Part shown: positions 10,700 to 23,420 of the stretch, one piece after another
Position numbering within the stretch: position 1 is the stretch's first letter
How the letters are laid out: the number at the start of each line of letters is the position of its first letter
DNA from: Nemophila menziesii
Taxonomy: Eukaryota > Streptophyta > Magnoliopsida > Boraginales > Hydrophyllaceae
Direction of reading: 5' to 3'
Assembly: GCA_029959085.1 (NCBI GenBank)
Contig: JARWIR010000018.1
Span: forward strand, 5,084,001 to 5,148,000
DNA: 64,000 bases
Translations under genes and position numbers: made by a program
Notes under the pieces: model-generated
The model's input: only the letters and a program-made list of their open reading frames with translations
The model's database searches: none
Told to the model about the DNA's origin: nothing

Positions 10700-10988
10700 A
10701 TAGAGGATAGCAGAAGAGAGAGTAGGTTTGTCATTAGATTTGACTATTGGAGAAGTTTTTGTTTGATCAAGCCAAATAATAGTGGTGACGGCAGCGGTGA
10801 CGTCGTTGTTCAATTTGCTGATATCATAATCGACTCTAATGTTCGCTACCGTGCATACAACTCTATGATGGCCAATAGGTTGAGTTTTATGCCCTCAAAG
10901 AGGGGGCCAAAAGTAAGTCTCTTGATGTTTTGGTCTTAGCTGTTGAGAATGGTTTGAAAAGGAGCATGGGTAATTGGAATCGTGGTAG
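10700..10988 (+). pseudogene. Cold-shock-domain fragment b, S3 (start lost)
   Basis: The start codon is ATA (10700-10702), so no reading frame of this copy begins at the usual place. The rest aligns with the other b copies, including the G-run frameshift. Confidence 0.78.
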
Positions 10989-10999
10989 CAGATATTGTT

Positions 11000-11287
11000 C
11001 TACCACGATTCCAATTACCCATGCTCCTTTTCAAACCATTCTCAACAGCTGAGACCAAAACATCAAGAGCCTTACTTTTGCCCCCTCTTTGAGGGCATAA
11101 AACTCAACCTTTTAGCCAGCATACAGTTGTATGCATGGTAGCGAACATTAGAGTCGATCCTGATATCAGAAAAGTGAACAACGGCGTCACCGCTGCTGTC
11201 ACCACTATTATTTGGCTTGATGAAACCAAATCTTCTCCAATCGTCAAATCTTATGACAAACACACTCTCTCTTCTGCTATCCTCCAT
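11000..11287 (-). pseudogene. Cold-shock-domain fragment a, S3
   Basis: ATG at 11287. It carries the S3-S5 variant GDAVVHFSDI (V to A) and AKRLSFMPSKRG. Stop at 11072. Confidence 0.8.
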
Positions 11288-11862
11288 CGTTTCAAAACCA
11301 TAAGCAAGAAGTAAAAACAAATCTAAATCCTAAATTGAGTATTGAGTAAGGTTTCTTGTTTACTATTATGTATATATATTGAGAGACAGAGGATGCGTAT
11401 AATGAATTGTTTGTATAGTGAAATGTTTGTAGGCAGGGTAGTTGACAATTTTAATATTTTTTAACATGCTTAGCTAAGAGTAATGTTGGCAAAACTAGGG
11501 GTGAGCAAAGACCATTTAAAAATCCAACCCGGTCTTTTTTAACCCTAAATATTTTTAACCCACCTAGAATTTAATTAATAATCCGAATTAAAATTAAAAA
11601 ACCTAGTTCAAAGATTTGGACTTCGGGTAAAAAAGAAGAAGTTAATTCTCGGGTTCATCCCCAAGACCCGGTTCTTTAACAAAAAAAATATATAAAACTC
11701 TCTCGAAATCTATCGTCCAATATCTATTACTCTTGTTCTTAATTTTATCCTCACTCCTCTCCCTCTCTCATCTCTAATGAAATCTAGCCTCTCAAATCTA
11801 TTTATTTTTAAAGAATACACCCTTTATATTCGGTCTTTTTTTATGTTTGGGATTTTATCATC

Positions 11863-11907
11863 ATGGAGATAACTAAGTTGTCCATCGGTACATATAACCA
11901 ACACAAG
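11863..11907 (+). pseudogene. MEITK first exon, S4 left arm
   Basis: Start and donor intact. Confidence 0.5.
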
Positions 11908-13181
11908 GTAATATTTGATTTATCTTTTTATACCTTAATATATTCGATAATTTTATTGTTTATTTATTTATTCATCATACAAAAATGATGAACCAAACTG
12001 AAATTGCACGATTGCAAATTTACATATTTTTACGGAAATTTAATATATTGATTATTGCTTCTAAGTTAGAGTTTTTGGAATTTTTAATGTTTTTGTTTTT
12101 TGAAATAATTGCAAATCTTTAAGGTACCTACGATGATTTGATCAGTCTATATCTCTCTATGTTGTAGCTTAGTCAAATCAGGTAGTTTATGATTATATAA
12201 GTTAAAAAGTTACATAGTTTAATATAGTTATTTTTTCGATTGGTCCTTGCATTATGCTGTTAGCCATATATACATTAGTGTTTCAAATGGTAGCAAATTA
12301 CTATTTCATTATAGACTATGATATTCAACATATTAAGAAATTACATCCAAAGACTTGGACCTAATGTATATAAAGGACACAATATATGCGTTAGTGTATA
12401 GGTGTGCGACAAAACTATGCACTCTCTTCTGCTAATGCATCAAAGAAAGCTTGGTTCAAAAAAACTATGCTCCTGATACAAAAACCAAATATTCAACAAT
12501 AATTTTAAAATCTTAGAATATTTTGATCTATAAATTATTAACATAATTTTTTTAGTAAACCAACTTTAATTGAGGTTAACATTACCTGGACTAATTTGAT
12601 ATGAAAAAAGTGTACAAGTCACATTTATACACTTTAATTCCAAAGGTTTTCGAATAAGCATTCAATCAGATTGGACAACATAACACTAATAGCATTTCAC
12701 ATTATTAAACCACGTAAATCTGCCTTTTTTTTAAGATTGAATAGCATAGTCTATAATGCAATAGTAATTTGCTACCATTCGAAACACTAATGTAAATTTG
12801 GCCAACAACTTAACACAAGGAGCAATAAAAAAATTAACTATATTATGTATTTAAATCTTGAACTTGTATTACCATAAAATAAATGATTTGACTAAGCTAC
12901 GTTCTGCATAAAGAGATATAGAGTGATAAAAACTTCATAGGTACCTTAAATATCTGCAATTAATCTAAAAAACATTAATTTTTTCAAAAACTCGAAGTTA
13001 GAAACCTTAATCAATATATTAAATTTCCTTACAAATCTGTAAATCTGTAAATTTGCAACTAATAAGCATTCACGATTTCATTTGTGCTCATCATTTTCTC
13101 TGATGAATAAATAACTAAATAAATAAATAAATAATAAATTATCAAATATAACAAGGTATAAATAGATAAATCAAATAGTAC

Positions 13182-13226
13182 CTTGTGTTGGTTATATGCA
13201 CCAATGGACAACGTAGTTATCTCCAT
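13182..13226 (-). pseudogene. MEITK first exon, S4 right arm
   Basis: Start and donor intact. Unspliced, the frame runs on for about 40 codons into the intron-like DNA (to 13059). Confidence 0.5.
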
Positions 13227-13856
13227 AATGGTGAAATCCCAAACATAAAAAAAATACATAATAGAAATATTGTATTATTTGAAAAATAAATAGATTGGAG
13301 AGGTTATATTTATTTTAAGACGAGAGAGGGGAGATGAATGAGGATAAAATAAAGAACAAGAGTAATTAGATATTGGACGCTAGATTGGGGGAGAGTTTTT
13401 TATATATATTTTGTTACAGCTGGTTGAACCCGAGAATTAACTTCTTCTTTTTTACCCAATGGACAAATATTTGGGCTATATTATTTCAATTTTAGTCCGG
13501 ATATTAATTAAATTCAAGGTGGGTTGAAAATTTTTAGGGTTCGACAAGATTAGGTTGGATTTTTGAATGGTCTTTGCTCAAATTTAGTTTTGGGTATTAT
13601 CCACCATTACTGTTAGCTAAGGTTGTTAAAAAAATATTTAAATTGTTATATTAGAAATAATGTTTTTGAAAAAATAACCATTGTGGGCTCAAGCCCACTT
13701 TAACTATTGTTTAAACAGCCAATTCACCTACACAGTCCACAAACAATCGCACACTCTGTCCCTCACTATATATACATATAGTAATCATGAAACCTTACTA
13801 CATACTCAATATAAGGTTTCGATTTGTTTTTATTTTTTGCTTAGGGTTTTTAAACA

Positions 13857-15014
13857 AGGGAGGATAGCAGAGCCGCCGTCCTGGGCAAGTGCAACAAGGG
13901 CGAGTGCACAAGACCCTTTCAATGTGAAAAAAAAAATCATTTTCAATTCCTAATAAATTTGTATGTTTTCTCTTAATTTACCAGATCTATCGTAATTATG
14001 ATTATAAACAAAAAATAGTATACCTATATTTCAACATGTTATATTTTAAATATTATACGATTCGTCAAATCTTCAAGGTCGAGGTAATTTTTATTTTAAT
14101 AATATATATTTAATTTTTTTTATATTATATGATTAAGTATAATCCATATATTAATTTTATAATTTCTTAATTATTTAAATTATAATTATAAATCTTGCAT
14201 TAGATGGTGGTAATTTTTTTCTTTTGTTTGTTGTAATTTTTTTTCAAGTTGTAAATACTTTTGTTGGGAACAATCATTAAGTTGTAAGTTGTCGTACTCT
14301 TTTTTCTTTTCTCAAAATATTGCAAGTTGCAATATAGATCTTACAAATTACATATGCTTGTAACAATTTTTGGAAAAAAAATGTTTACAATTTACAAATT
14401 GTATGCAAATAGAAATTACAATATGGTTTGTTTAAAATTTGAAAAAAAAGATGTTTTGATAATTTTTCATTTTTATAGAATTTTTTTATACAACATTTTT
14501 TTGTAAAAAGATTTTTTTTAATATGTCTGTAAGCCTGCAACATGTGAATCTGTCCTTGTTAATTGTTTTTTATATATATTAGAAGCATAGAATTTAAATT
14601 AGTATTTATTAAATATATTATTTATATATATATCAAAATAAAATTTTGCAGTAATTAAAAGATGAAGAATTTAAATAAAAATTGATTAGTTGATGTTAAC
14701 AATTATTTTTTTTTTTAAATTTATTAGGCTCAATTAGAGGGATGTAAGAATTTTTATACTTTACTATTCTAATCTAATATGCTAAAAAATATTTTATATA
14801 TGTTATTTTATTGAATGTTAGAAATATTTTTATAGAGTTTATAATAATAAATTTAAGTAATTTTCTTTATATTATAACATTTTTTTGATACAAAGGCCCA
14901 ATTTGAAATTTTTACCTCTTCTCTAATAGCAGAAGAGAATTGGGTTGTCATTAGATTTGACGATTGGAGAGGATTTGGTTTCATCAAGCCAAATAATAGC
15001 GGTAACACGGCAAC
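13857..15014 (+). pseudogene. Cold-shock-domain copy c/d, S4
   Basis: Start AGG at 13857; d at 14926-15014 keeps GFGFIKPNN. Confidence 0.75.
13872..14925. mobile_element. hAT-like insertion, S4
   Basis: 1,054 bp, with ATAGCAGA at 13864-13871 and 14926-14933. Confidence 0.62.
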
Positions 15015-15253
15015 TGTATGATGTCTAAAAACAACACACCAAAACACTAATACAATATTCTACTAAGACCGGGTTTATCTAGCTAAGTGTGTTAAAAAAA
15101 TATTAAAATTGTCACCTACCCTGCTTGCAAACAATTCATTATACGCACCCTCTGTCTCTCACTATATATACATAATAGTAAACAGGAAACCTTACTCAAT
15201 ACTCAATTTAGGATTTAGATTTATTTTCATTTCTTGCTTAGGGTTTTGAAACG

Positions 15254-15543
15254 ATGGAGGATAGCAGAAGAGAGAGTGGGTTTGTCATTAGATTTGACTA
15301 TTGGAGAAGTTTTTGTTTGATCAAGCCAAATAATAGTGGTGACGGCAGCGGTGACGTCGTTGTTCAATTTGCTGATATCATAATCGACTGTAATGTTCGC
15401 TACCATGCATACAACTCTATGATGGCCAATAGGTTGAGTTTTATGCCCTCAAAGAGGGGGCCAAAAGTAAGTCTCTTGATGTTTTGGTCTTAGCTGTTGA
15501 GAATGGTTTGAAAAGGAGCATGGGTAATTGGAATCGTGGTAGC
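15254..15543 (+). pseudogene. Cold-shock-domain fragment b, S4
   Basis: ATG kept; ends in a frameshifted stop at 15493 before the hairpin centre. Confidence 0.78.
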
Positions 15544-15549
15544 AGAGTT

Positions 15550-15837
15550 CTACCACGATTCCAATTACCCATGCTCCTTTTCAAACCATTCTCAACAGCT
15601 GAGACCAAAACATCAAGAGCCTTACTTTTGCCCCCTCTTTGAGGGCATAAAATTCAACCTTTTAGCCAGCATACAGTTGTATGCATGGTAGCGAACATTA
15701 GAGTCGATCCTTATATCAGAAGAGTGAACAACGGCGTCACCGCTGCCGTCACCACTATTATTTGGCTTGATGAAACCAAATCTTCTCCAATTGTCAAATC
15801 TTATGACAAACACATTCTCTCTTCTGCTATCCTCCAT
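15550..15837 (-). pseudogene. Cold-shock-domain fragment a, S4
   Basis: ATG at 15837. RNP2 region reads AVVHSSDI, so the conserved aromatic after His is replaced by Ser. Stop at 15622. Confidence 0.8.
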
Positions 15838-16412
15838 CGTTTCAAAACCATAAGCAAGAAGTGAAAACAAATCTAAATCCTAAATTGAGTATTGAGTAAG
15901 GTTTCTTGTTTACTATTATGTATATATACTGAGAGACAGAGGATGCGTATAATGAATTGTTTGTATAGTGAAATGTTTGTAGGCAGGGTAGGTGACAATT
16001 TTAATATTTTTTAACATGCTTAGCTAAGAGTAATGTTGGCAAAACTAGGGGTGAGCAAAGACCATTTAAAAATCCAACCCGGTCTTTTTTAACCCTAAAT
16101 ATTTTTAACCCACCTAGAATTTAATTAATAATCCGAATTAAAATTAAAAAACCTAGTTCAAAGATTTGGACTTCGGGTAAAAAAGAAGAAGTTAATTCTC
16201 GGGTTCATCCCCAAGACCCGGTTCTTTAACAAAAAAAATATATAAAACTCTCTCGAAATCTATCGTCCAATATCTATTACTCTTGTTCTTAATTTTACCC
16301 TCACTCCTATCCCTCTCTCATCTCTAATGAAATCTAGCCTCTCAAATCTATTTATTTTTAAAGAATACACCCTTTATATTCGGTCTTTTTTTATGTTTGG
16401 GATTTTATCATC

Positions 16413-16457
16413 ATGGAGATAACTAAGTTGTCCATCGGTACATATAACCAACACAAG
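16413..16457 (+). pseudogene. MEITK first exon, S5 left arm
   Basis: Start and donor intact. Confidence 0.5.
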
Positions 16458-17739
16458 GTAATATTTGATTTATCTTTTTATACCTTAATATATTCGATAA
16501 TTTTATTGTTTATTTATTTATTCATCATACAAAAATGATGAACCAAACTGAAATTGCACGATTGCAAATTTACATATTTTTACGGAAATTTAATATATTG
16601 ATTATTGCTTCTAAGTTAGAGTTTTTGGAATTTTTAATGTTTTTTTTTTTTGAAATAATTGCAAATCTTTAAGGTACCTACGATGATTTGATCAGTCTAT
16701 ATCTCTCTATGTTGTAGCTTAGTCAAATCAGGTAGTTTATGATTATATAAGTTAAAAAGTTACATAGTTTAATATAGTTATTTTTTCGATTGGTCCTTGC
16801 ATTATGCTGTTAGCCATATATACATTAGTGTTTCAAATGGTAGCAAATTACTATTTCATTATAGACTATGATATTCAACATATTAAGAAATTACATCCAA
16901 AGACTTGGACCTAATGTATATAAAGGACACAATATATGCGTTAGTGTATAGGTGTGCGACAAAACTATGCACTCTCTTCTGCTAATGCATCAAAGAAAGC
17001 TTGGTTCAAAAAAACTATCCTCGTGATACAAAAACCAAATATTCAACAATAATTTTAAAATCTTAGAATATTTTGATCTATAAATTATTAACATAATTTT
17101 TTTAGTAAACCAACTTTAATTGAGGTTAACATTACCTGGACTAATTTGATATGAAAAAAGTGTACAAGTCACATTTATACACTTTAATTCCAAAGGTTTT
17201 CGAATAAGCATTCCATCAGATTGGACAACATAACACTAATAGCATTTCACATTATTAAACCACGTAAATCTGCCTTTTTTTTAAGATTGAATAGCATAGT
17301 CTATAATGCAATAGTAATTTGCTACCATTCGAAACACTAATGTAAATCTGGCCAACAACATAACACAAGGACCAATAAAAAAATTAACTATATTATGTAT
17401 TTAAATCTTGAACTTGTATTACCATAAAATAAATGATTTGACTAAGCTACATTCTGCATAAAGAGATATAGAGTGATAAAAACTTCATAGGTACCTTAAA
17501 TATCTGCAATTAATCTAAAAAACATTAAATTTTCCAAAAACTCGAAGTTAGAAACCTTAATCAATATATTAAATTTCCTTACAAATCTGTAAATCTGTAA
17601 ATTTGTAACTAATAAGCATTCACGATTTCATTTGTGCTCATCATTTTCTCTGATGAATAAATAACTAAATAAATAAATAAATAAATAAATAATAAATTAT
17701 CAAATATAACAAGGTATAAATAGAGAAATCAAATAGTAC

Positions 17740-17784
17740 CTTGTGTTGGTTATATGCATCAATGGACAACATAGTTATCTCAAT
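17740..17784 (-). pseudogene. MEITK first exon, S5 right arm (start lost)
   Basis: ATG has become ATT; donor intact. Confidence 0.48.
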
Positions 17785-18414
17785 AATGGTGAAATCCCAA
17801 ACATAAAAAAATACATAATAGAAATATTGTATTATTTGAAAAATAAATAGATTGGAGAGGTTATATTTCTTTTAAGACGAGAGATGGGAGATGAATGAGG
17901 ATAAAATAAAGAACAAGAGTAATTAGATATTGGACGCTAGATTGGGGGAGAGTTTTTTATATATATTTTGTTACAGCTGGTTGAACCCGAGAATTAACTT
18001 CTTCTTTTTTACCCAATAGACAAATATTTGGGCTATATTATTTCAATTTTAGTCCGGATATTAATTAAACTCAAGGTGGGTTGAAAATTTTTAGGGTTCG
18101 ACAAGATTAGGTTGGATTTTTGAATGGTCTTTGCTCAAATTTAGTTTTGGGTATTATCCAACATTACTGTTAGCTAAGGTTGTTAAAAAAATATTTAAAT
18201 TGTTATATTAGAAATAATGTTTTTTGAAAAAATAACCATTGTGGGCTCAAGCCCACTTTAACTATTGTTTAAACAGGCAATTCACCTACCCAGTCCACAA
18301 ACAATCGCACACTCTGTCCCTCACTATATATACATATAGTAATCATGAAACCTTACTACATACTCAATATAGGGTTTCGATTTGTTTTTATTTTTTGCTT
18401 AGGGTTTTTAAACA

Positions 18415-19569
18415 AGGGAGGATAGCAGAGTCGCCATCCTGGGCAAGTGCAACAAGGGCGAGTGCACAAGACCCTTTCAATGTGAAAAAAAACCATTTTC
18501 AATTCCTAATCAATTTGTATGTTTTCTCTTAATTTACTAGATCTATCGTAATTATCATTATAAACAAAAAATAGTATACCTATATTTCAACATGTTATAT
18601 TTTAAATATTATACGATTCGTCAAATCTTCAAGGTCGAGGTAATTTTTATTTTAATAATATATATTTAATTTTGTTTATATTATATGATTAAGTATAATC
18701 CATATATTAATTTTATAATTTCTTAATTATTTAAGTTATAATTATAAATCTTGCATTAGATGGTGGTAATTTTTTTCTTTTGTTTGTTTTAATTTTTTTT
18801 CAAGTTGTAAATACTTTTGTGGCTAACAATCATTAAGTTGTAAGTTGTCGTACTCTTTTTTCTTTTCTCAAAATATTGCAAGTTGCAATATAGATCTTAC
18901 AAATTACATATGCTTGTAACAATTTTTGGAAAAAAAATGTTTACAATTTACAAATTGTATGCAAATAGAAATTACAATATGGTTTGTTTAAAATTTGAAA
19001 AAAAAGATGTTTTGATAATTTTTCATTTTTATAGAATTTTTTTATACAACATTTTTTTGTAAAAAGATTTTTTTTAATATGTCTGTAAGCCTGCAACATG
19101 TGAATCTGTCCTTGTTAATTGTTTTTTATATATATTAGAAGCATAGAATTTAAATTAGTATTTATTAAATATATTATTTATATATATATCAAAATAAAAT
19201 TTTACAGTAATTAAAAGATGAAGAATTTAAATAAAAATTGATTAGTTGATGTTAACAATTTTTTTTTTTAAAATTTATTAGGCTCGATTAGAGTGATGTA
19301 AGAATTTTTATACTTTACTATTCTAATCTAATATGCTAAAAAATATTTTATATATGTTATTTTATTGAATGTTAGAAATATTTTTATAGAGTTTATAATA
19401 ATAAATTTAAGTAATTTTCTTTATATTATAACATTTTTTTTGATACAAAGGCCCAATTTGAAATTTTTACCTCTTCTCTAATAGCAGAAGAGAATTGGGT
19501 TGTCATTAGATTTGACGATTGGAGAGGATTTGGTTTCATCAAGCAAAATAATAGCGGTAACACGGCAAC
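18415..19569 (+). pseudogene. Cold-shock-domain copy c/d, S5
   Basis: Start AGG at 18415; d at 19481-19569. Confidence 0.75.
18430..19480. mobile_element. hAT-like insertion, S5
   Basis: 1,051 bp, with ATAGCAGA at 18422-18429 and 19481-19488. Confidence 0.62.
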
Positions 19570-19808
19570 TGTATGATGTCTAAGAACAACACACCAAAAC
19601 ACTAATACAATATTCTACTAAGACCAGGTTTATCTAGCTAAGTGTGTCAAAAAAATATTAAAATTGTCACCTACCCTGCTTGCAAACAATTCATTATACG
19701 CACCCTCTGTCTCTCACTGTATATACATAATAGTAAACAGGAAACTTTACTCAATACTCAATTTAGGATTTAGATTTATTTTCATTTCTTGCTTAGGGTT
19801 TTGAAACG

Positions 19809-20097
19809 ATGGAGGATAGCAGAAGAGAGAGTGGGTTTGTCATTAGATTTGACTATTGGAGAAGTTTTTGTTTGACCAAGCCAAATAATAGTGGTGACGG
19901 CAGCGGTGACGTCGTTGTTCAATTTGCTGATATCATAATCGACTGTAATGTTCGCTACCGTGCATACAACTCTATGATGGCCAATAGGTTGAGTTTTATG
20001 CCCTCAAAGAGGGGGCCAAAAGTAAGTCTCTTGATGTTTTGGTCTTAGCTGTTGAGAATGGTTTGAAAAGGAGCATGGGTAATTGGAATCGTGGTAG
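19809..20097 (+). pseudogene. Cold-shock-domain fragment b, S5
   Basis: ATG kept, RNP1 region CLTKPNN, stop at 20048 after the G-run shift. Confidence 0.78.
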
Positions 20098-20108
20098 CAG
20101 ATATTGTT

Positions 20109-20396
20109 CTACCACGATTCCAATTACCCATGCTCCTTTTCAAACCATTCTCAACAGCTGAGACCAAAACATCAAGAGCCTTACTTTTGCCCCCTCTTTG
20201 AGGGCATAAAATTCAACCTTTTAGCCAGCATACAGTTGTATGCATGGTAGCGAACATTAGAGTCGATCCTGATATCAGAAAAGTGAACAACGGCGTCACT
20301 GCTGCCGTCACCACTATTATTTGGCTTGATGAAACCAAATCTTCTCCAATCGTCAAATCTTATGACAAACACACTCTCTCTTCTGCTATCCTCCAT
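20109..20396 (-). pseudogene. Cold-shock-domain fragment a, S5
   Basis: ATG at 20396; FGFIKP and AVVHFSDI present; stop at 20181. Confidence 0.8.
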
Positions 20397-21041
20397 CGTT
20401 TCAAAACCATAAGCAAGAAGTGAAAACAAATCTAAATCCTAAATTGAGTATTGAGTAAGGTTTCTTGTTTACTATTATGTATATATACTGAGAGACAGAG
20501 ACAGAGGATGCGTATAATGAATTGTTTGTATAGTGAAATGTTTGTAGGCAGGGTAGGTGACAATTTTAATATTTTTTAACATGCTTAGCTAAGAGTAATG
20601 TTGGCAAAACTAGGGGTGAGCAAAGACCATTTAAAAATCCAACCCGGTCTTTTTTAACCCTAAATATTTTTAACCCACCTAGAATTTAATTAATAATCCG
20701 AATTAAAATTAAAAAACCTAGTTCAAAGATTTGGACTTCGGGTAAAAAAGAAGAAGTTAATTCTCGGGTTCTTCCCCAAGACCCGGTTCTTTAACAAAAA
20801 ACATATATAAAACTCTCTCGAAATCTATCGTCCAATGTCTATTACTCTTGTTCTTAATTTTATCCTCTTTCCTTTCCCTCTCTAGATTTTAGCTTACTTT
20901 ATAACATGTTTAGGCAATCCACCTAGTTTCGTCTTCGGATGTCTAGACTACACCTCTTAACAGCTTCAATCTCCAATGGGTTTAGTCATTCTACCTAGTC
21001 TGTTATCGGAGGTCTAGTCTTCAAATATTTACACCTCGAAT

Positions 21042-21390
21042 TTATTTAATTACCTCGTGTTTTGGCTTCTTCTCGGGTGAATTATGAATGAGAAGAAATG
21101 TTTCTTTTGTTTCCACTAGTGCTTTCTTGTTACTCTTCTTTGCCAAGCTTTGTACCATTCTCTTGTAAGCCGTTACATCCTTTCGTTTTGTCATCTCAGT
21201 AACACACAACTTTATGATAAACCAAGTATGAGTTAATCTCTTGAAATTTAAATGAATGGTGTTCTTTTGGTTGTAATGGTAGGAGAATATGTAATGGTGA
21301 TTGGATGAAGTGTTGTGAGGAATGAAGGAAGAATAAAAGATTTCTTTGATGATGTAATATGAAGGAAGAAGAAGAAATTTTGAAGAATGG
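21042..21390 (-). CDS. Unidentified lysine-rich reading frame, L1
   Basis: Same frame as 50983-51378, open from about PSYYIIKE through TEMTKRKDVTAYKRMVQSL to the stop at 21042. A one-base difference in the CTT run upstream breaks the extended frame of L4, so the conserved part probably begins near here. Confidence 0.35.
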
Positions 21391-21699
21391 ATAATCTGTA
21401 GTAATTTGTGTTGTTGTGGAATGGATTAAGTGAATATTATGTGTTTATAAAAGATGGGTGGAAATTCTGGTGGTGTTTTGGTGTGTTTTTAAAGGTTTTC
21501 TCAATATTCAAAGGCGCATCAATGGAGTTTGGGTGTGGAATTTTGTATTAATGTAATAGAAGAAGGCATGAAAATAGGGTTTAGTTTGTAGAAAACTTTA
21601 GGGTTTCCTTTATCTTTGTCTAAACTGCCTCCTTGTGTTTTACAACACCTCCTTCATGCTACAACTATCATCGCGACGCTGGTGTCGCGAATTCCTATG

Positions 21700-22016
21700 T
21701 CAATATTGTGCGGTGTACCGCACATATGCGCGGTGTACCACGCGAATGCTCCAATTCTTTATGACATTTAATGCTTGGACTTACCGTCGAGATGCTATCT
21801 GACGTACGGTGTACCACACCAATACTTTACATCTATGTTTCGTTACATGTGTCGTAATCCGTTCACACGGTCCTTTTTCGCGGAAGGTGTACCTTGATTT
21901 TGGTGTGGTGCACCACACCAGCCTTGACATATTTGCCAAATTGAAGCTCGTGTGATCAACCTGACATTTTGGATATGTGCGGTGCACCGCGATTCTCATG
22001 CGCTATACCACACAAA
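21700..22016. repeat. GGTGYACC palindrome-like cluster, L1
   Basis: About six GC-rich blocks with a GGTGTACC or GGTGCACC core flanked by GCG/CGC or GTG/CAC lie in 300 bases of otherwise AT-rich DNA. One (21902-21919, GGTGTGGTGCACCACACC) is a perfect 18-bp palindrome. The blocks create short reading frames on both strands (for example 21781-21999) that are not genes. Confidence 0.7.
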
Positions 22017-22311
22017 GTGATGTAAGCACGATTATTCAAGCTCTTTCCTCCAAACTCAAAGATGTAACTACATACACAACAAAATGATTAACTTTATTCT
22101 CCAATTACCTTTAGTACACATAAATAAAACTAAATCTAATAATCCACCCTACAAAAGCAATAAACTAGTCACATATAGGTTTTCACCCTTCTTTGGCGTT
22201 TGTTCAATATAGTGAAACTCGAAGGATTACCTCGCGCACTACATGGATATGATGAGGTACATGACCTCCCCACAATTTGGATCTTCCACACTAATGGTAT
22301 CCTCACCTCGA

Positions 22312-23420
22312 TGATGTATACTAAATTGATAACCATAACCCATGAATGTATATTTTCTGATTAAATGTCCAAGCTCTATAGTTCCATGAGGCGTCACCTT
22401 ACTAACAATGAACAGACCCGACCACTTTTATCTCAAGTTTCCTAGATAATTGTTAAACTTGGAGTTGTACTTGAGGTCCCTTTGTACTACTTCAAACTTC
22501 TTCTTTTGAGTCCACTAATCATGGAATTTCTGGGTTTTCTCTTTATCTCCCAATAAGCTCTTAATTCAAACTCAAGAGGTAAGTTACAAGTTTTACAATA
22601 CACCATTAAATACAATGATGCACCTAGGGGCGTCTCCAAAGTTGTTTTATAAGCCCATAGTTAATCATCTGACTTCATTGACCAATCCTTTATTTCTTAT
22701 TTGTCTAGCTCCGTCTTAACCCATATTTAAAGGGATTAATCTTAGAGGGTCTTCTCAAGAATATATTTTATCTTGTGATTAGAGATTTCGGATTGACCGT
22801 TTGTTTTGGGGTGGTAAGAGGTAGACACTCGATGTCTCATTCCATATTTCACAAGTACCGTCTTTAAGTATTTATTCAAAAAATACTTACCTCATTACTA
22901 ATAACTACTCTTGGTGTCTCATGTCTTGTTAAAATATGTGACTTAATGTATTTAACCACCTCTCTTCCATAATTTGCAGGTACCTATAAGTAGTCAACAA
23001 CTATTAATGTGTATTTATTTCCATGGGATGAATACGAATGATCCCATGAAATCAATTCCTCAAACATAAAAAAACTATACCTCTAAAACATTGTTGAGTA
23101 GCATCTCGTCAAACCTCAAAATATTTCAAATGAATTGGCATCTCTTACATTGCTTGTGGCCAATAAAAATTGTATTAAAGTACCTTAGTGGTTGAGCGTT
23201 CACCCTTGAAATATCGTTCGTATGGTGAGTCGTGACATCTCGCTACAACATCACGAATTTCATGCTATGACACACACTTTTCAATCATCTGATCAATACA
23301 TACTTTTTACATGAACAAATCTTCCCAAAATAAGTTCTTGGCGTGGTGATAAAATATCTTCTTCTCGTGTGGTGTGCTTTCAAAAGGAAATGATCCACTC
23401 ATGTCGATTGCTAACACAAG
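22312..23420 (-). pseudogene. Ty3/gypsy integrase remnant, L1
   Basis: Degenerate minus-strand copy of the integrase described at 52252-53360, with more stops and frameshifts. The segments corresponding to SHGNKYIL and to the C-terminal KTKKFHD region can still be followed by eye. Confidence 0.7.

Larger units (their letters stand above)
10527..11478. repeat. CSD b/a hairpin, S3
   Basis: Centre at 10994. Here the arms also match at ATTCCAATTACCC around the centre, where S1 and S2 carry a T, so the stem is closer to perfect. Confidence 0.93.
7184..11721. repeat. Short tandem unit S3 (4,538 bp)
   Basis: Same module order as S2, with scattered single-base differences and small indels. The right part (from the hairpin on) carries the S3-S5 variants, while the left part (7184 to about 9100) remains S2-like. 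The internal deletion joint lies near 7788. The stretches 7370-8640 and 8690-9220 hold only the inverted arms and no recognisable gene. Confidence 0.92.
15081..16028. repeat. CSD b/a hairpin, S4
   Basis: Centre near 15546, with a loop of only about 6 bases between GTGGTAG and CTACCAC. This is the tightest hairpin of the array. Confidence 0.93.
11722..16271. repeat. Short tandem unit S4 (4,550 bp)
   Basis: Complete short unit with the same order of modules. The deletion joint lies near 12328. The MEITK minus copy is intact (13182-13226). The hairpin loop here is 5 bp shorter than in the other short units (15544-15549). Confidence 0.92.
19636..20593. repeat. CSD b/a hairpin, S5
   Basis: Centre at 20103. 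The right arm is a few bases longer because AGACAG is duplicated near 20491. Confidence 0.93.
16272..20836. repeat. Short tandem unit S5 (4,565 bp)
   Basis: The last short unit. It has an expanded AAAT run near 17661-17692 and a duplicated AGACAG near 20491-20502. The MEITK minus copy has lost its start (ATG to ATT, 17782-17784). The deletion joint lies near 16878. It runs directly into the long units. Confidence 0.92.

Noticed and set aside
1..20836. Centromeric-type satellite
   Set aside because: The unit length (4.5 kb), embedded gene starts and mobile-element parts do not fit classical centromere monomers. Chromosomal position cannot be told from this window.
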